DNA from: Adiantum capillus-veneris
Lineage: Eukaryota; Streptophyta; Polypodiopsida; Polypodiales; Pteridaceae
DNA length: 64,000 nt
Reading direction: 5' to 3'
Assembly (NCBI GenBank): GCA_014529385.2
Contig: CM043947.1
Location: 123,206,891-123,270,890, forward strand
Under the pieces are notes generated by a model. That model saw nothing but the letters and a program-made list of their open reading frames with translations. It was not told the DNA's origin and searched no databases. Below, piece after piece: positions 1 through 10,825 of the stretch (position 1 is the stretch's first letter; each line of letters starts with the position of its first letter). Made by a program: the position numbers and the translations under genes.

Positions 1-514
1 ATAGCTTGCATGAGATTCTCCCAGTACATAAGAACTGGGTTGATCCACCTAACATACTCACTTTCATCTCCTTTCTCTTGCAAGTGATCTTTCCACCAAC
101 TAACATACTTCTTTAATCCTTCCATAGCTTTCTCACTATCTTTAACATACTTAAAGGGTGGTAATACTTTTGGAACACCTTCAAGAAGCTTGGATCCCCC
201 TTGTTCATTTCTCTTCTATAACTCTATACCATTTTCGGGTAACCAAGCCACATTTTTAGGGTGTACTTTGTACTACATCAAAGGTATTCCATCACTCATA
301 TAGAACCTAAATTGCAATGCCTATGAATGACCCACTAAGCTATTTTCTCCATCATGTAAGAACCCCTTTACAAATCCTTTAAAGTCTGCCACCTTTTGTA
401 GGAGAAAAGGTGTTGGATGCATGCAAACACACTCATTGAAGATCTTCATCAAATGTGGAAATGTAAAAATGGCTTGTTTTCTAAGTTTCTCAAAAAAGCA
501 ACTAAACAATGCAT
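1..514 (-). pseudogene. 3' part of a DUF7869-type gene, cut off by the Tat insertion
   Basis: Minus-strand reading from 514 downward begins with residues ALFSCFFEKLRKQ and continues through VADFKGFVKGFL and KVHPKNVAWLPENG, with a few stop codons. This is what should follow the GHTHEDID motif of DUF7869-type proteins, and that motif ends exactly at the other side of the retrotransposon (13203). The two flanks rejoin in the same frame if a 4-bp imperfect target duplication (atgc here, atgt there) is counted once. The gene runs off the left edge of the window. It is broken by the insertion and by internal stops, so it is a pseudogene. Family assignment is from remembered motif patterns, not a search. 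Confidence 0.55.
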
Positions 515-688
515 TGAGGCGGTCTGGGGTGGGCAACAAGAAGAGTGACCTCTAAGCACTCTTCTAGGATCCCGTGCTGCTCAATTGGGTTGGGGTTGGA
601 AAAAAACAACAACACACACAAAAACCCACAACCTAACCCTACACAAATTTGGGGCACCACCTAGTTTTGGATGCGAACTAGGACGCGT

Positions 689-690
<2 letters not shown>

Positions 691-784
<94 letters not shown>
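691..784. repeat. (GA)n microsatellite, 94 bp, in the 3' LTR
   Basis: Uninterrupted AG dinucleotides. The equivalent tract in the 5' LTR (10774-10823) is only 50 bp, so it has changed length since insertion. The long open frames through it on both strands are artefacts of the repeat. Confidence 0.95.
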
Positions 785-786
<2 letters not shown>

Positions 787-1437
787 CGTGCTGCTTTGAC
801 ATGTTCGACAGTGATCAAGTAAACACAATTATATATGTAAGAAAAAGAGGGAAGGGGAAGGGGGTGCTTGTTGCACTAATACCTTCTTAAAAATCTGTCA
901 TGACCAATGAAAGTGAGATTAGTATTTGTTCAACATAGCTTGAGTTAATTTCACCACAACACATCACAAGAAAAACCACCCCACTCACTGTCTTAAGGCC
1001 ACGGGAGTCCTCTCCACCTTGTCACCCTCTTACAGGATGTGGGATTTATGGATAAATTGATGACAACGCCCAGAGACAAGCTATCAAGAACTTTAAAAAA
1101 AAAAACCAAGACACTTACACATCATTTTTGTCCATTACTTCACATTGGAAGAGAGACAAAGTATCCAAGCTTACTCCAAATCCACCCTCCTTGATTCAGC
1201 AAATGTTGGGCTTACACTAGTAGGAGAAATGATAGATTTCCTACTCTCAATTGAATGATCACTCTCTCTTACAATGGCATAGAGTTCCCTTGCTAATCAC
1301 CCCTAATACAACACATGCATATGCATAATACAATGAGCTTCCACTCAAGAGCTCCTTCTAGAGAGGTTGAGCTTGGCTTCTCAAGCTATAGCATAGTGCT
1401 CTTGCTTATGGCTCCCCATTTGTGCTAGCTACACCCT

Positions 1438-1446
1438 CCTTTTATA
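1438..1446 (-). promoter_or_regulatory. Candidate LTR TATA box
   Basis: Minus strand reads TATAAAAGG, followed by GAGGGTG. The same box is at 11478-11486 in the 5' LTR, where it would drive the element. Position and sequence fit an LTR promoter, but there is no expression evidence. Confidence 0.4.
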
Positions 1447-3132
1447 GAAATTTTGAGGGCTAGGGTTACTCCTCTAACCATGGTTTGGTTAGATTTTCAA
1501 AACTTATCTAATTTTTTTTTCTTGGAATTATCAAGAAGTTGGTGTGGATAGATGAAGAAGAGAGAGAGAGGAGAGAAGTGGAGGTGATAGGACTTTTCAT
1601 AGTAGGTTAGTGTTAATAAATTAGTAGAGTTAGTATTTTGATTGATTTACAAATGGAATTGGATATTTACAATGGGAGTATCCATGTAGTATACAAATAA
1701 GGAAGAAAAAACTCTTAAGGTAAGAAAATATGGATTTCTTACAATGTTGATGCTCCAAGTGTCTTGAGTAGGGTCAATTTTGACGCTTGTTGACGGTCCA
1801 CTAGCTTTGACTGTACGTTTTTTCTCCACTCTTGACGTTCCTTGGGAGCCAAGGTAAGTAAACATGAGAAATCAATCACCATGATGCTGTCTCTCAAGAG
1901 AAGAGGCTGAATTTTGTGTTTTTTTTTATAGATATGGATAATATGGAAGAGAAAAAACGAGACTAGGTGGTCAATTTTGGAATGGAAGTGTGTGTAGGAG
2001 ACATGAGTTCACCATGGTTTCTCTTATTCTTCAAGGTTAAGAAGAAGGTGAGTAGGGTGCAGATAGGAGTGGTGAGAGAGGTGGGGATGATGAGTGGAGA
2101 AGTGTGTGTGAAAGAGGAAAATGATAAAGTGGAAGAGGGAGTGTGGCTGCATAGCATGGGCAAAATGGGGTCCAACAATAACATCATAGCTCACAACTGG
2201 TAGCTCAAAAAAATATGAAAAAAATTCGAGGTAAAAATTCGGGGATCATGTGATCTTTAAAAATTCAGCAAAACCAACTCTTTTTTCGACTACACAAAGT
2301 CCTTGTGAGGTCCTTCTTTGGATGATTCTTTTGAATACCTCCAAGAGTGAGCCCCCCATAGTACATGCATGCATGCCATATACCCTTGACCTTATTGGGT
2401 AGGTCTATAATTGAAGGTATTGTTGAGATCATGATATAAGTGAACAGTAAAACTAAGAAAATCAAATATTGAGGGGTCTAAATATATATATATATGTCAA
2501 ATGTAAATAATATAGGTGGAGAAAATATAAAGGGGTCAAAATAAATCTCTCTCATTATAAGCGTACCATAAAAAGATGAATATTTTTGGTGGTCTAATTT
2601 ATGAGAGTAATAGAGAATAGATGTAGGAAGGAAAACATCACAATAGTGAAAAACTATACACATAAATAGAACTAGTTTTTTTGGATTTTTGTTGGGATGG
2701 AGTTAGACCAAAAATAAGAGAAGCTTGCATGAAATTATTTTTATATGGAATAAAGAGTATGCAAAATGGTAAGGAAAAATATGGTAATGGTGAGTCAATA
2801 TACATAGCATAAATAACACACCATAGGTAGAAATATTTAAATAAATACCAAAATAATTATGAAATTTCCATTTATTTAGGCCCTATATACAATGAAATAT
2901 TTACACTCAAATGGGCCATAATATATTTTATTTTTTTGATTTTATTTATTTTTTTGGCTCAACTAGCCCAGTGACTAGCTAGCTGAGGGTTTTTAAGAAA
3001 ATATGGAGAAAGTCCGTAACTTACACACGCCTATGTACAGTGAAATGGTAGGGATAACCAAAAATTTTGAGTGATTTGATAGGGTGAGGTAGCTTACTAT
3101 GGCAATTATTGAAAGCCGAAAAACGGCTATCA

Positions 3133-3145
3133 TTAGCCCTCCCCC
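3133..3145 (-). other. Polypurine tract of the Tat element
   Basis: Minus strand reads GGGGGAGGGCTAA directly before the LTR start TGATAG. This is where plus-strand DNA synthesis is primed in LTR retroelements. Confidence 0.75.
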
Positions 3146-3160
3146 AGGATGATGGTATAT

Positions 3161-3499
3161 TCATTTACCATCATAGAGCATCTTTTCCAAAGAGAGTGCT
3201 TCAGAGTCCTTGACGAGATCTTCATTGTTTGGCCCCTTAGAATTTTGGTTTGAGTTACACTCATGCTTCACAGAACAATACCTATATGAGATAGCTGCCT
3301 TTTGACAGATCTTTGGTAGATCCTTTGGTAGAAGGCGACTCAAATAAGGCTTCAAGCAATACCCGTTTACCTTCCTGGAGTGCTCTTTCCCATTCATGTC
3401 CATAAGTTGATAGTAACTTGAATTGAAAGCCTTCTTGACTATGTATGGCCCCTGCCATCTAGTTTCAAACTTGACACAAGGCACCATCCAAGAAGTCAT
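3161..3499 (-). pseudogene. Tat integrase C-terminal end, out of frame
   Basis: Encodes FETRWQGPYIVKKAF and LKPYL, the C-terminal GPY/F-type module that follows the integrase core in Ty3 polyproteins. It is in a different frame from the upstream integrase. The stretch usually found between the catalytic core and this module, including the WAYRT-like segment, is missing, so a deletion with a frame change lies at about 3480. Ends 28 bp from the LTR, as expected for the end of pol. Confidence 0.75.
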
Positions 3500-5009
3500 C
3501 CCACAACTTTGTCTTGTTTCTCACCATCTGTCTAATGATGCCTGCAATGACACCATTAGCTTTTTCTACCAAACCATTTGATTTGGGATAGTAGGGTGTA
3601 CTTTGACGATGTAGAATGTGAAGTTCTTCACAGACTTCTGTGAGCAAGCCTTTTCTAAACCCCGGACCGTTATCAAAAACAATCTCCAAAGGTGTGCCAA
3701 ATCTACAATAAATGTGAGTGTAGACAAATTTTCTCACTGTCCTCTCATTTATCTTTGCCACACTTTCTGCTTCCACCCACCTAGTCATATAGTCTACAAC
3801 CACTAGAATGTAGAGTTTACCATTTTTTGTCCTAGGGAGAGGACCCAAATCATCAATGCCCCACGTTTCAAAGGGTCCATTTGCAAGCACGATTTGCCTT
3901 GGACCATAAACCAATCTTCTATTCCCATTTACCTGACAATTGTGACAACTTTTACACCAATGCTGGACATCCACATACAGACTTGGCCAAACATACCCTG
4001 CAAGCAAAATCTTCTTCACAGTTAACTCTTGGGCAAAATGACCACCACATGCCTCTTCATGCGAACCTTTTAGAATGGCTGGAATCTCCTTGATAGTTGG
4101 TACTCTTCTACACACTTGATCCTTCCCTCTTTGATAGAGGGATCCTTCTAGGAAGAGATACGCGCTTTCCTTTTTCATGAGTCTCCTCTTTTGAGCCTTC
4201 GTGAAGTCTTGTGGAAACTCACCCTCCAAAATGTAGCTAATAATTGGAGTCAATGACTCCAATCCTTGGTATCTCGGTTGCTTGATAGTTGCTGCCACCA
4301 TGATGACCTGCACTTCTTTCTCAACACATGTAACTGCTTGTTGTGCAAGTAAATCAGCATCTTCATTTTGTTTCCTAGGAATATGATATAGTTGCACTTC
4401 TTCAAACTGATTAAACATCCTATGAATGGCATGAACTTTTGTCCTTAAGCTTTCATTCTTGCATGCCCAAATGCCTAAAATTTGCTTCACAATGAGAAGT
4501 ACATCCCCTTTTACTATGAGACGTTGTATACCTTGGCCAATGCATATCTTTAAACCATGAAGTAGTGTGTCGTATTCTGCTTCATTGTTGCTAGAACTTG
4601 GTAGATTGAACTTCTCTTTCATGACCACCTGTCCACTTGGGTTGAGCAATACTAGCCCTCCCCCTGCTTTTCCTGTGACTCGTCGAAAAGCTCCATCAAA
4701 GAACAAGGTAAAAGAATTATGAATACTTTTAGGTTGTGGCAATGGTAGGGTCTTTACTTCAGGCACCTTAATCTCCTTCTCATGTACCCTATAAGTAAGG
4801 ATCCCTGCCAATTGTGCATGCACACTATCTTCTACCTTGAACGAGTATTGGAACTCTTGCAATTCCATAATCCACTTTGAGATCCTAGTGCTAAGATTCA
4901 TTTGAGATGACACCCAAGGAAACAAATTTTTTGCAGTGAGAATTACAAAAGGTTTTGGTAGCAAGTAGGATCTAAACTTTCTCACCGCAAACATGAGAGA
5001 AAGCATCAT
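3465..5009 (-). pseudogene. Tat pol: RNase H end, archaeal-type RNase H, integrase
   Basis: Residues 1-60 finish the RT-linked RNase H (FAVRKFRSYLL). Residues about 100-235 form a second RNase H: LFFDGAFRR, SNNEAEYDTLLHGLK and NEDADLLAQQA. A second, archaeal-like RNase H is diagnostic of Tat-lineage Ty3 elements. Residues about 310-360 hold the integrase HHCC zinc finger (EEACGGHF, CKSCHNCQ), followed by the D,D,E core: WGIDDLGPL, VFDNGPGF and SNGLVEKAN. The frame is open throughout but lacks the integrase C-terminus. It follows the preceding segment in frame after one stop (TAA at 5013). Confidence 0.85.
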
Positions 5010-5012
5010 GAG

Positions 5013-5288
5013 TTATGCCTCCGTGTAGCCTCTCTCCAAAGCATTCATGACCCTACTAGAAAAGTAGATGGGTCTCATCCGGGTACTATGGGGATCTTGT
5101 TGTAGCAAAACCGCTCCGATTGTTTCTTTCCCAACAGTAGAGCTAACAAAGAATGTGTACTCCCAACAAGGAGGCATGAGTGTTGGTAGCTCTGACAGGA
5201 TGACTTTAATGTTACAAAAGTACTCTTCAAGCTCATAAGACCATGCAAATTCTACTTGTTGTGTCAACTTTTGCAAAGGATGAAGCAA
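5013..5288 (-). pseudogene. Tat pol: RT connection and RNase H start
   Basis: Carries LHPLQKLTQQVEFAW and ERGYTEA, with IGAVLLQQD and MRPIYFSSRVMNA between them, typical of the RT thumb-RNase H junction in Ty3 elements. It is in the same frame as the segments on either side and is bounded by TGA (5310) and TAA (5013). Both stops sit where CGA and CAA would be expected. Confidence 0.8.
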
Positions 5289-5309
5289 CTCCGAAGCTAA
5301 GTGAATAAA

Positions 5310-6701
5310 TCATGACATATACTTCACCTTTTGAATGAATGAAATGACCTCTTTGAGATTCTTGGGTGATGGGAGCTCAATAAGAGACTTTGCCTTTGAA
5401 GGATCCACCTCAATGCCTTTATAGGAAACCTTGTGACCAAGAAAGATCACTTCATCCTCACCTACGTGACACTTGTCAGAGTTGAGTTGACCTCCCATGT
5501 CATAGATCTTCTTTAAACCTTCTTCTACCCTTTGTGGATGCAATGATTTTGAGCTATAAATGCAAAAATCATTAATAAAAACCCTAATGGACTTTACAAA
5601 GAATGCTTGAAACACCATGTTCATGAAGCATTGGAAAGTTGCAGGAGCATTTGTCAGACCAAATGGCATGACTCTAAACGCATAACAACCCCAAGGAGTG
5701 ATGAAGGTTGTTTTCAACTGATCTTCCAATGCGATACCTATTTGAAAGTAACCCGAGTAGCCATCACACACAGTGTACTTTTCATGACCAGCTACCTCAT
5801 TTAGTATCTCATCCTGAAATGGGAGGGGAAAGTGATCTCTTTTTGTTGCCTCATTGAGTGGACGGTAATCCACACACACCCTCCACTTGCTGTTTTTCTT
5901 AGGAGTGACAACAACGGGAGAGACCCACTCTGAATTCTCCATTGGATAAATGAAACCTGCTGCTAGAAGCTTTCTTACCTCCTTGAGTAAAGCATGCTCC
6001 TTGATGACTCCTAGCCTTCGTAGCTTCTGAGCCTTAGGTGTGGCCTCTCGCTTCAACTCAATTTTGTGTTGAATAGCATCTACTCCATGCTCATCGGTGT
6101 AGTCTTTAGCAAAAAGCCTAGGAAATTTCCTTAACACACCTTTGAGCTCCTCTCTTTCTTCTTTTGTAAGTGTTGTAGATAACATACTTTCTAGCATTCT
6201 TTCATCTTCCACTTTTTGGTTTTCTTGGGAACCTACCTCTTCCAAACCTGGGCAAGAGGTATCTTGGTTGTTTTGCTTAAACCTTACCCCCATTACTTCG
6301 ATGGAAGACTCCTCTTCAGTAATGCTGCCGCTACTTTCTCCTTCTGAAGTGCTATTGGTCCAGCCTTCCTCCGTCTCACTTTGAGATGATTCTTCATGGA
6401 GCTCCTCTTGGCGTTTCTCCTTCATGTCAAAGACAACCTTCTTATGATTGTCATTCCTGCAAATTAGCTTTCCACTCTCCCAATCATGCAAAGCTCGCAT
6501 TTTCATTAGCCATGGTCTCCCTAGGATAAATGGGTAACCATTTCCTTTGGTAGACATAACATAAAAATCCACCGCCTTCTTAATGCCAAAGGCCTCTACA
6601 AAAACATTTTTACAAATTCCTACACACCTAGCTTTGCTATTGTTTGTCATCTTGACTTTAATTTCAAGTGTCTCATGGATGTGCATGCCTAGTTTTTGCA
6701 T
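5310..6701 (-). pseudogene. Tat pol: protease end and reverse transcriptase
   Basis: The first 80 residues end the protease region (FILGRPWLMKMRALHDW). RT follows from about residue 190: EWVSPVVVTPKKN, RVCVDYRPLNEATKRD, CDGYSGYFQIGIA and MPFGLTNAPATFQ. The catalytic YxDD box reads VFINDFCIYSS: the first aspartate is asparagine (AAT for GAT), which should abolish polymerase activity. Between protease and RT is an acidic Ser/Glu-rich linker (about residues 95-170). The frame continues from 6708-7385 across a TAG stop. Confidence 0.85.
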
Positions 6702-6707
6702 GAGTCC

Positions 6708-7088
6708 CTATGTGATGATGAAAATTTGTGCACCCCCATCTACTAGACCATTCCTAACCAATCTTCCTTTGATGTAACAATCTAGCACAGGTGTAATATC
6801 CTCATTCATTTTAGCATGTGTAATTTTTACAACAGGCACACTCTCTTTTACCTTTCTCGTAGTGCTAATTGCCTTTGTTAAATCCCTCCTAACTTGTGTG
6901 CATAAGGCAAGAAACTGAGGCCATGAGATATCAGGACCCTTACCTCTCATGTCTTCCAATAGGTTGTATGGAGCCATACCATGTCCAAGAGGGAAGTCTT
7001 GGAGATTGATACGACGTCGAGTCCTCTTAGCTTCCTTGGTCTCCTTTGCCTTATTGCCTCGTCCATGGTCACTCTGTGATGTGACACC
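6708..7088 (-). pseudogene. Tat protease N-terminal part
   Basis: Contains GHGMAPYNLLEDMRGKGPDISW, DITPVLDCYIKGR and LVDGGAQIFIIT. The LVDGGA box is the likely aspartic protease active site (D-G-G rather than the usual D-S/T-G; I am unsure whether the lineage normally has this). Ends at a TAG stop (6708) and begins after a TAA stop (7089), both within one frame. Confidence 0.6.
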
Positions 7089-7385
7089 TTATTTCTCTTT
7101 ACCTTTTCCTCGGCCACGCTTAATGCCATTTGATTCCATGTCAACCTCATTTGAGTTTGTCACCTCTACCACATGCACATTTGGATCTGGCAAAGGTGGA
7201 ACTCCTTTTACCCCTTGTGGAGGTGGTCTTGGTCCATTTGGTCTTTGTAGAAGCCTTGGTTGTTGACCAGTTCCTTCACCTGCATTCATCACTGGGTAAT
7301 TCAAGTTAGGTCTCCCTGGCTCCCCACGGGGCCAAGGACAATTATACATCCCATGTTCAGACTCTCCGCAATTCCAACATTGCAA
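7089..7385 (-). pseudogene. Tat nucleocapsid zinc knuckle
   Basis: Starts with a CCHC knuckle, CWNCGESEHGMYNC (C-X2-C-X4-H-X4-C), which binds genomic RNA in Gag. A Pro/Gly/Arg-rich stretch follows. In frame with gag upstream across a TGA stop at 7407 (EE-stop-DSRPRR), explicable by CGA to TGA. Confidence 0.8.
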
Positions 7386-7406
7386 GACTCTCCTAGGTCG
7401 TGAATC

Positions 7407-8018
7407 TCACTCTTCAGACTTCTTTTCTTGTCCCTTTGGACCTACAGCTTGTGCAAGGTGAATTGACAAGCTGCTTAAAGATTTATTTAACTTCTCAATC
7501 ACTTCCGTCGATACCTCAGGAAGCTCCCTAGATGTTGATGCTTGTGACTTACCTTTGGGTCTAAGACCTTCTATTGGAACCTCCCCCCTTAAGCACTTGA
7601 GTTTCCTATATTTATCAACAGCCCTAGTTTCAGCTGCATCAAAGGTAGCAGGTGCACCGGACTCAACTTTGACCTTAAGGTCAAGAAAGAGTCCGGATAT
7701 GAACCTCTCCTTCTTTAGAAATTCTGCACCATCACCAGGGTTAGCAACATGTCGTATCCATAGAGCCCAAAGACGTAGAAACTCTTGCTTGTACAAGTAG
7801 TAGTCATCTAAGTATTTTTGCTTATGAGAAACAATGTCTTGCCATAGTTTTTGAGTGTTTTGGGGATCAAAGAAGTATTTCTTGAAACGATCCAAAACTT
7901 TTGCGTAATTCCCCTTAACTTCCTCACGCAAAGAATCAAACCAAGTGCTAGCATCTTTCCTAAGGACCACCTCAAACATTTCTATACGCTGGAGAGGGGG
8001 AATGGGGAGCACGCCCAA
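7407..8018 (-). pseudogene. Tat gag (capsid region)
   Basis: Residues 10-120 fit the retrotransposon gag domain: FEVVLRKDASTWFDSL, FKKYFFDPQNTQKLWQDIV and ERFISGLFLDLK. Gag builds the cytoplasmic virus-like particle. The chosen start is the first ATG of this frame; the true start may lie further upstream because related gags have more N-terminal sequence. Ends at a premature TGA, after which the frame continues to the zinc knuckle. Confidence 0.75.
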
Positions 8019-10576
8019 CGCGCCAGCACGGAATGCCTCTTATAGCCCACGGCACACACTGCACCCCAATCCACTTTGCGAGCACCTTCGACTCGCTCTT
8101 TTCACCAAACCATGCGCGCACACATGCTCACATAGACACACACTAAGTCACACAACTCGCGCACCTCAATGCAGTAGCTTTTACGCTCTCCCACACGCTC
8201 AAAACGCCACACGCACTCTCTCTCTCTCTGCAACACTTCGTCGGGGCGGCGCACACTTATCGACACGCCCGCACGCACACAGACGAGAGCAGAAGAGAAG
8301 GGGGGAAAGGGGGGCGAGATGACGTCAAAATCAATTGCAATGGGGGCTTCTCTTCTTCATTCACACCAAAAATAGGTACAACACCGTCGCCGCAACCGAC
8401 GCACACCAAAAAAAACACCAAGGGCGAGCCCCGCTCGAGCCATATACAAAGGTTTTCATGAGACCTGCTCCTCATGAGCTTTGCCCAACTTCTAACGAGC
8501 GAGCCCTCGAAGACCTTTTCCTCTGCAAGGTGCATGCTCTTTTTGCACCGCTTCACAGACCATGCCTCTCGGCTTCGACTGCCAAGCCCGAGCGTACGAA
8601 GATCCTTTCTCTTCTTTCTGCTCTCCCAACCAAAGGACCCTTCTCCCCTCGTGAGGCTTCGATTCACCGAGACGTGAAGATCCTTCCTTCTTCCCAATTT
8701 CCTCTTCCTTAGCAAAAAGAAAAACCTCCTCCTCTTTTCGAAAAAGGGTGGTCCTTTTCTCTCCTTTCTTCCTTTCAAGGCAAAGAAATTAAAGATTTCT
8801 TTTTTTTTTGGGCATGCTAGTCTTTTTGCAAATTCCACCAAGTTAAGGGGTCACCCTTTTCCCTTTTGAACTTATAGCCAAGGACTTTCCTATCATTCGT
8901 CTCGCATGTGGTCGGTGCTCCATGTGCCCGGGCTTTTTGAACCCCTCTCTCGCCAAGCCACCCCGGCCAACCCCAAACCTTGAAAACTTTTCCACTTTAG
9001 GTCAGTTCACCCCCTCGAACACCAAGCCGCAAGTGGTAAAAAAATTGAGTTGTACCCCTGTCGCGATATCCTACTGCCAAGCCGCAAAGCCCGGATGGAA
9101 GTTTGCATCGGCGACTTGCTTCAACACAATCACCATCGCTTCTCGACTCTTCCAAGCTCGCAATCCGAGGCATTACCCAAAACAGAAAAAAACATATATG
9201 GCCTTTCGCTGCCCACGGCTCCCAACTTCATCTCGCTGTATTTGACCGACCGAGTATCCGATTGACATGCACTCGACTCGTGCTCACTCCACATAGTGCA
9301 CACTATTATCGAGAACCTTGGCAAGGCCCAAAATATACAAGATGGCACATCCTCCAATGCGGCCATGTGGGCTCAGACCCGATCCCCGAAAAATCTTCAA
9401 ACAACCATAACTTTCTATCCATAGCTCCGATTTGCAATTCGAGAAGACATGCATTCTCCATAGCTCGAGCTTTACACATGTATGCACTGACATCAGTCCG
9501 GGCCACCTGTCCCCAGCTGCCCTGTCCGTCGGGGATCTGCTACACACTCCAGCTTTAAACCGTAATATCTTGCACACCGGGGATCCGTTTGACGAGCCGT
9601 CTAAACCAGCTTCTAGAGCACATCAAGCATCACATTTTGGCACACAAAACCATCACTTCGGACACATGAGGCCACCGTCCAATTTAGCGCCTGGCAGCAC
9701 ACCCTTGGCTAAAAAATCCATCATGTGTATACATTTCTCGATCCACCTAACCACAGTGGCACTTCACAACTGTATGATCACCTGGGTCCGCATCTGCTCG
9801 ACCACATAGCCCCACTTGTGCCCATTTCTATCGTCGACAGCATTCGGCTGCACCAACGTTCTTGACCAGATACTATCCTCTTGATACGGCAAGATATCTT
9901 GAAATTCGCTAAAAATAATTATGCATCCTCTCCAGGCTCTCCAAAGAAAAGAGGATATCTAGACATTTGGCGTTGGCTCTCCATTGAATTGATTTCAAAG
10001 TGACGTGTTTTTTGTTTTTTCTTTCTTTAAAAGATTTACACAATAATATTTTCTAAATTGCAATCTATTCTACAACAAAATAAAAATATTCACATCAAAT
10101 GACCTATGATAATCAATAAGAGGTAGAATGTCAGGGTTTGGTGACGCGAGAATTTCTCCTACTCTTTGGGCACCAAACATGAACACCATACGTTGTTGAA
10201 AATGGATTTTTCTACTAATTGCAATGTTTATTTTAATGTGTGGAGTGAAAAGAAAGGGGAAAACCTCTATTCCTGGGCCATTATCCATGGTCTATGCATG
10301 ACCTAATTCTTAAAACAAAACAAAAATATAGACGTCCAAACTAAGGTCGTTCCTAATGAGAGGCAAAATAAAAGGATTTACTTATGCGTTTATCTCTGCC
10401 AACCTAAGAGGACCTAAAATTCTACAAATTACATGTTCAAATTGCAACTTAGTTCTAAAAATTATGTGTATCTTTTGCCGTGCAATGGGAATGAAGGGAT
10501 CATACAAATTCTTGTGATTTATGCAAGCTACTTGATTATGCTAAAGGTTGAGCCTACACAAAACATACACAAGCCA
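8019..10576 (-). other. Long 5' leader of the Tat element
   Basis: About 2.5 kb between PBS and gag, rich in C and CA/CT runs near 8040-8300 and otherwise without recognisable domains. Long leaders are common in the Tat lineage. One minus-strand open frame (8257-8841) is listed separately. From 8850 to 10570 I see only short, unconvincing frames. Confidence 0.6.
8257..8841 (-). CDS. Lys/Arg-rich open frame upstream of gag
   Basis: 194 codons on the element's coding strand, N-terminal half rich in Lys, Arg and Phe (KGRKERKGPPFFEKRRR), tail hydrophobic. No family recognised. Some Tat elements carry an extra ORF before gag, so it could be one. The composition also fits a chance frame in purine-rich leader sequence, and I consider chance more likely. 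Confidence 0.2.
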   Translation of the reverse strand: MVEFAKRLACPKKKEIFNFFALKGRKERKGPPFFEKRRRFFFLLRKRKLGRRKDLHVSVNRSLTRGEGSFGWESRKKRKDLRTLGLGSRSREAWSVKRCKKSMHLAEEKVFEGSLVRSWAKLMRSRSHENLCIWLERGSPLVFFLVCVGCGDGVVPIFGVNEEEKPPLQLILTSSRPPFPPSLLLSSVCVRACR

Positions 10577-10594
10577 TCCTCAGTGGGGGCACCA
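10577..10594 (-). other. Primer binding site candidate of the Tat element
   Basis: Three bases inside the 5' LTR, the minus strand reads TGGTGCCCCCACTGAGGA. It begins TGG as required to pair with a tRNA CCA end. I could not assign the primer tRNA. Confidence 0.5.
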
Positions 10595-10597
10595 ATT

Positions 10598-10771
10598 TGA
10601 GGCGGTCTGGGGTGGGCAACAAGAAGAGTGGCCTCTAAGCACTCTTCTAAGATCCCGTGCTGCTCAAATGGGTTGGGGTTGGAAAAAAACAACAACACAC
10701 ACAAAAACCCGCAACCTAACCCTACACAAATTTGGGGCACCACCTAGTGTTGGATGCGAACTAGGACACGT

Positions 10772-10825
<54 letters not shown>

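Larger units (their letters stand above)
515..3132 (-). repeat. 3' LTR of the Tat element (2618 bp)
   Basis: Matches 10598-13202 along its whole length with only a few differences per hundred bases by eye. Both copies carry the GA microsatellite and a minus-strand TATA-like box. This copy lacks about 40 bp present at 12280-12318 of the other and has a longer GA tract. On the plus strand it runs from TGAGGCGG to GGCTATCA, so on its own strand it begins TGATAG and ends CCTCA. Short open frames within it are not convincing genes. Confidence 0.9.

Noticed and set aside
691-784. CRISPR-like or satellite array
   Set aside because: Simple dinucleotide repeat; the window is a eukaryotic nuclear sequence and has no repeat-spacer structure.
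581-890. Open frames on both strands across the GA tract (Ser-Leu or Arg-Glu runs)
   Set aside because: They are translations of a dinucleotide repeat, not genes.
9103-9809. Plus-strand frames of 125-151 codons in the Tat leader
   Set aside because: Antisense to the element, overlapping frames on both strands, no domain, moderate GC content that favours chance open frames.
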